Shown here: piece after piece, positions 59,295 to 64,000 of the stretch
How positions within the stretch are numbered: position 1 is the first letter of the stretch
Layout of the letters: each line of letters starts with the position of its first letter
Assembly: GCF_028476545.1 (NCBI RefSeq)
Contig: NW_026732296.1
Coordinates: 372,001 to 436,000 of the forward strand
Source of the DNA: Physella acuta
Lineage: Eukaryota > Mollusca > Gastropoda > Physidae
Length of the DNA: 64,000 nucleotides
Direction of reading: 5' to 3'
Notes under the pieces: model-generated
Databases searched by the model: none
What the model was told of the DNA's origin: nothing
The model's input: the letters and a program-made list of their open reading frames with translations, nothing else
Made by a program: the position numbers and the translations under genes

Positions 59295-59360
<66 letters not shown>
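59201..59360 (+). repeat. (GAA)n then (GA)n microsatellite
   Basis: A pure purine strand of about 160 bases, first GAA/AAAAG repeats then about 35 GA dinucleotides. Confidence 0.96.
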
Positions 59361-59370
<10 letters not shown>

Positions 59371-59636
59371 TATTATTGAAAATAGTGAAAATAACTCTTG
59401 GTGAACAAATCTGTTTCCCAAAAAAAAGTATCCATATTGTAAATAATAGTATTGTAATTTTAGTGCGAAATGTGAATTTTTTAAAGTACGAATATCACAC
59501 CCGAGAAACAATATTGAAATGTGAATTTTTAGATGGAAACTAACATAAATTAGTTACAAGTTCAAAACACCAAGAAAGGTTTACAAAATGGTATAACTAG
59601 ATTGCGAAACATGAGCTGATATTACTGGCAAGCCAT

Positions 59637-59795
59637 CATCATCTTTTCCCGTTCGTGCCCAAGATACATGGGTCAGATGAAATTTAAATCAGGTACTCAT
59701 CACAGCTGGGTGGACTCAGGGACCTACTACAGATTGGAACCCGGGATCGGAACTCGAGACTTTCTCTACAATTTGACCACTCCGTCATCAACGAG
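59637..59795 (-). mobile_element. SINE fragment, reverse orientation
   Basis: It contains CAGGTACTCATCACAGCTGG, then GTGGACTCAGGGACCTAC, the reverse of the shared SINE body. CATCATCATC lies at its left end. Confidence 0.5.
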
Positions 59796-61690
59796 TAATT
59801 TAGGGATTAAAAATAGCACATTCTATTTTTATGAATGGAAAAAAAAATAATGTGACAAAAGTATTTTGACTAAAATTCTGGCAAAAAAAAGTACGACAGT
59901 GACAATGAAATTTTTTTTAATAAAAAGTTAATGCTAATAAAATTTCTTTTAAATAATTTCGATTAAGAATAAAATATATTAGCAAAAGTGTTATTGTCAC
60001 TAAAATGGGTTTACAAATATATTACGCCTGCTTAGATTTCACAACAAAATTTGTAATCATCAAAATAACAATTAAAAAAATATTTGCTATCCTTGATTGG
60101 GATTAAGTATTGTTTTAAATTAAGTTAGATTCCTAAAAATTGCAAAATTCTGCGTAAATTGAATCGTGTCTATAAATATATTAAACCTATTTTAAAAACC
60201 CCTTTATCAATCTGTAAAGATTTTTTTAAAAAGCCAGGTGTTCAGACATTGACGTTTCTGCCTCTCAGCAGACATGTTGAAAATCCTGTCTTTATATTGA
60301 GAACAAATTAGAGATGTTCATCATATTGAGCTTTCGTTAAGCTTTTCCTCACCTAGCTTTAGTAGACTGTACTGCTAATTAAAATTAATGATCAAGGACA
60401 CGTCAGCATAGACGAGCGTTCTGCTTCCAGTAGAGTGCCGAAATGTTCCAGAATTTTCGCCAAACATAGTGTATGCAGCATTTCTATGACTCAGTTGTGA
60501 ATGGCTGCCATCTTTGATATTTTTATCTGATTCCATGGCTAACAGAGTTTCTTTTGAACATCGTTTGAAATGGGGGTGTGGGGTGGTGGATGGGGGTGTT
60601 GAGGGGGGGGGGGGTGAGCACTGGATAGCAAGAGAATATGTATTTAGTGCACATTGTTCAACATTCATATGTAACGTGTACGCAGACCCGTTATACAAAT
60701 TTCAACATTTCAACATTATATCGACCAGATAATTTGTTATAGTTGAATTAGTTCATTTATCATTTGTGCGAAAACAGCACTTCTCCACAAGGAACATACA
60801 ATTTATATTGGATGTAACGCTTTATTGAAACAGCAGATACTTTACACAAGCCCAGTGAACATTTCAAACGATATGGGTAACTGTCAGATATTTTACCTAG
60901 GGGAGGGGGAATTGCACTTTAATCTTCCGTGAAGGGGGGGGGGGGGGGGAGGCAGCTACACGGGTTGAATTACATATTTATATTTAAGTTATTTATTTAA
61001 TCTTGCTCGTCTTGTTTTGAACTTCTAAAGAGTTTTTGTCGTCTAAAAGTGTGAACTGGATTAAAACCAAAAAGTCAGTTTCTATAAAATTGTTTGAATT
61101 TTAACTTAAATGTGTAGCTTTATTGGCGTCACATTCGGTTTTAACCCATAATTGTACATTACACCCCATGAAAAGCTCATTTAAGTACACGCTAACACCC
61201 CACCCCCATCTCTGTGAAATAAAACATCAAAAGAACATGTCTATTTACGGAAACAATCAGCCCCACTCCCCATTACACTTAGTATAATCGACTAGACGTC
61301 AAAACGAAAATTTGTTTATTTTTTTTATGCAAATACATTTCGCCACAAAAACTACATCCGGTTATGCCTAACTTCATCCTTGATCAAGTTCTAAATGTAT
61401 TTCTTTAATCTCCACTACATGGATCAACAAAAGTTGATTTTCGATGAATTTTTAATTAATCTCTTTTGAAATAACCCCAGTCCGTGTGGGCCCTATCTCC
61501 TCCACATCTTCAACCACCCCTCCAGGCCAGTCCGCTGATTGGCTGATAATTTCTCGTCGTTTCTTTGCATACCAGGCTATTTTTAGCATGTCAACAATCG
61601 AAGTCGAGGCAGACCTACCTTCCCACCTGTCATTATTATACAAGCTTGAGATGACAAAATTTGAGGCTTTTCAAATTTTGCCGCGCGCGT
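59796..61690. other. non-coding
   Basis: It has G-runs near 60605 and 60938. A unique block at 61470-61620 holds CCGCTGATTGGCTGATAA and TTTGCATACC. No exon was recognised. Confidence 0.45.
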
Positions 61691-61694
61691 ATTC

Positions 61695-61885
61695 AGAATT
61701 TCTTTCAGACATTTTTCCTGGGGTGGGTAGTGTGCCCCCCTACCCCCAAACACCGCCCCCCTCCCCCGCTCCCAAACAAATTAGAAAAAAATGTATATAA
61801 AAATATATACTTTAACAAGCCCCCCCCACCCCCCCATCCGCAAGTTTAAAGTGCTCTAACTGGAGAAAATGCCTGAAAGAAACAA
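61695..61885. mobile_element. MITE with TTTCTTTCAG ends
   Basis: The left end TTTCTTTCAGACATTTTTCC and right end GGAGAAAATGCCTGAAAGAA are inverted copies. The interior is C-rich with ATGTATATAAAAATATATAC. Pieces of the same family occur near 2230-2275, 38105-38160 and 55950. Confidence 0.7.
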
Positions 61886-62139
61886 TGTGGGTATCAAATG
61901 TTAATACTTTATCTTGACTATAATTAAAGTACTGTCATTTAAATCGAATTCAACCCTCCCTCCCCAGCCCCCAACCCCAACCCCTATTTACATATCTTCA
62001 CATTAAGCAAGTCACTTTCCTAAAATAATGTCACAATATTTCAACCAGTTATTAAATCAAAACTTCATTTGTAAGATAACACATAAACCTACTCGTCAAT
62101 TACGTCAGAAACCAAGTTTAGATCAGGAAATTAACTAAC

Positions 62140-62570
62140 CATTAAGCCTAACTATAAATCAATACTAACTATAAATCAAACAATAATGGTAATATAAAGC
62201 CATACAACTAGCCATACGCTGAGCCAAAAACCTTTCCATAAACAAGTCATTAGCCTAGGCATAAATCTAGGCGTTATTCTGGATATATAGCTAGGCTTAG
62301 ATCCAGCTAGAAATCTGTGCTTCAGTCTAAGTATGAATCTAGGCATATACCTAGGAATAAATTTAGGCTTAAACTAGGTAGAAATTTAGGCATAATTCCA
62401 GACAGAAACCTAGGCATCAATCTAGGCATAAATATAAGCATAAACCTAGCTATAAATCAAACAAACCTAACCGAATAAATAGCTAGCCATAAACCTAGAA
62501 ATAAACATAAAAATAATTCTAGAAATAAACATAGAAAACCCCTAATATAAACCTAGCCATAAAATCCTCC
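62140..62570 (+). repeat. degenerate CTAGGCATAAATC repeat
   Basis: Many loose copies of a 12-14 bp CTAGGCATAAATC/CTAGCCATAAACC word. Confidence 0.8.
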
Positions 62571-64000
62571 CCCTCCCATTTGACACAGTCGAACTTTAGG
62601 ATGGTGTAGATAGTTTATGTTTAGGTTGGCGATTGTTACAGACACTACCATAATCATTGTGGAGCTGATCGCTACAGGTCAGCGGCGGCTGTTGTAGTTA
62701 TGTCTGGTGTTGTTGTTGGCGTCTTTTATAGTGGACTTCGTCATACCTATCCATTTTATTTAACCACCCACTAATCTACTGTTTTTTAAAGCGTCCCACC
62801 CTTCTTTGTCTTACCATTATTTTTAGCCCCTCTCCCTTCGTTATTGTCTACGGCTTCATTTACCCACCCCCTTTGCCATATCCACCGACTGCCTCCCCCC
62901 TGTGATACCAATCTACTACTTCTTTCAGCCCCTCCCCCTCACCGTCCTACCCACCCACTTATTTTTTTCAGGTGCCACTCATTATCAAACTTCAAAGACC
63001 AAATATTATAATTCTGGGAGTTTCTTTCTGTGACTTAAAAAAGTGAATAAACAGTAACCAAACCTTGCTCCCGCAAATGGAAAAAAAAACCTCATTCCTT
63101 TATAAAAACGGAACTTCGGCGTTAAAAAGCTACAACATAATCAGAACCAAAAACAAATTAACAAAAAAGGAAGTTATTGTTCAAAATTTAGCTCTACTCA
63201 TATCTCTTTCCGCCTTAATACAAACACTTTATCCCCCCCCCCCCCAACACCCTCCCCAACAAGGCCGAAGCTCACCAGAACCACTCGGACATCAATCCCT
63301 CCTCACCCCCCCCCCCTCTTCACCATCTCCCCCTCCACCCTACCTTACCGACACGGCCAAATGTGAATGCTATGCATGCATGTACTGAGCGATTATAAGC
63401 ACATTTTCTAAACACCCTCGATACGCTTGATGTTGTAAACAAACAACACAACTAATCCATTTAGCCTCTGCCTGCTTGAAACAACTGTAACCCGCATGTA
63501 TTAAACCTAGCTCAAACAAACAAAGTACAAACCTCGAGCTATTAATCAACATTTGAATAAAATGGTCCTAGTTATTCATAGCATTTTTTATTATGTTAAA
63601 AAAATATTTTATAGGATTTAAGAATTTGTGGCATGAAAACGGGTTAAAAATATCGTCAAGGGCCGTTCATGCGAAAAAGTAAAGTACAAAATCATGTTAA
63701 ACTCGAATTATATCAATTTACACCACTTCTTTTAAGCTGTGCATTACGTTAAACCGCGTTCGTTCTACAAGAGTTTAGTTTTTAATACTGTGTAGCCCTC
63801 TCGAATAGCGAGCCTCGAAATAAAGATTACAAAATGACTTTTTTCACGAAAATTTTAATTGTTGTCGCGCTGTTACTTCAGGTGTAGTTTTAAAACGTGA
63901 AAAAAAAAACCAAAAGCTAAAACAACACGTGTATTACATGTTTGTTATTCACGCTAATGGGTAAAAAATATCATTTAAAAATTTTACATCCTAAGACAAT
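62571..64000. other. non-coding to the window edge
   Basis: Pyrimidine-rich at 62750-62960, with C-runs at 63233-63325. No exon or element recognised; the missing irx first exon is not evident here. Confidence 0.45.

Overview
This is a gene-poor, AT-rich stretch of an animal genome. It contains one protein-coding gene, an Iroquois-class (irx/iro) TALE homeobox gene on the minus strand. The protein, the long introns, tRNA-derived SINEs, many hAT-type miniature elements and dense tandem repeats together suggest a lophotrochozoan, most likely a gastropod mollusc. That placement is inference. I saw no bacterial features, no CRISPR array, no LTR retroelement and no virus-like element.

Gene. Six irx coding exons can be joined with consistent splice phases: 52254-52109, 50626-50527, 45220-45108, 43659-43497, 42080-41885 and 26635-25728. 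They encode about 541 residues. In order these are a Ser-rich N-terminus, the CCENGR and TGQTVCSCQY signature, the TALE homeodomain split across two exons, an acidic tail, and a long C-terminal exon with the PKIWSLA motif and a stop at 25728-25730. The first coding exon (initiator Met) was not found and probably lies beyond the right edge. The last intron is about 15.2 kb.

Layout. 1-25.7 kb, downstream of irx: a hAT transposon remnant (2061-2998), a 50-bp satellite (8.14-9.78 kb), a 12-bp minisatellite (10.9-11.8 kb), a 42-bp array (13.7-14.3 kb), a duplicated unit of about 735 bp with a tRNA-His-like sequence and a 100-bp inverted repeat (16.3-17.75 kb), a 27-bp array (23.1-23.7 kb) and a 44-bp array (24.2-24.6 kb). 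26.6-41.9 kb, the last irx intron: two copies of a TIR element, foldback hairpins, an unrelated hAT MITE, a GTACGT array, a telomere-like TIR element, a dimeric SINE nested in a foldback element, and several unique blocks with regulatory-type motifs. 41.9-52.3 kb, the compact exon cluster: tandem arrays lie next to five exon boundaries, and one array contains the splice acceptor itself. 52.3-64 kb, upstream or first intron: more hAT MITEs, a 400-bp telomere-like mosaic array, SINEs, a LINE 3' end and GAA/GA microsatellites.

Most long open frames here are by-products of tandem repeats with periods divisible by three and are not genes. The points most worth following are the minisatellites beside or inside irx splice sites, the perfect 100-bp inverted repeat and its foldback relatives, the telomere-repeat-bearing element with NRF1-like palindromes, and the MITE copies bearing 8-bp target duplications.
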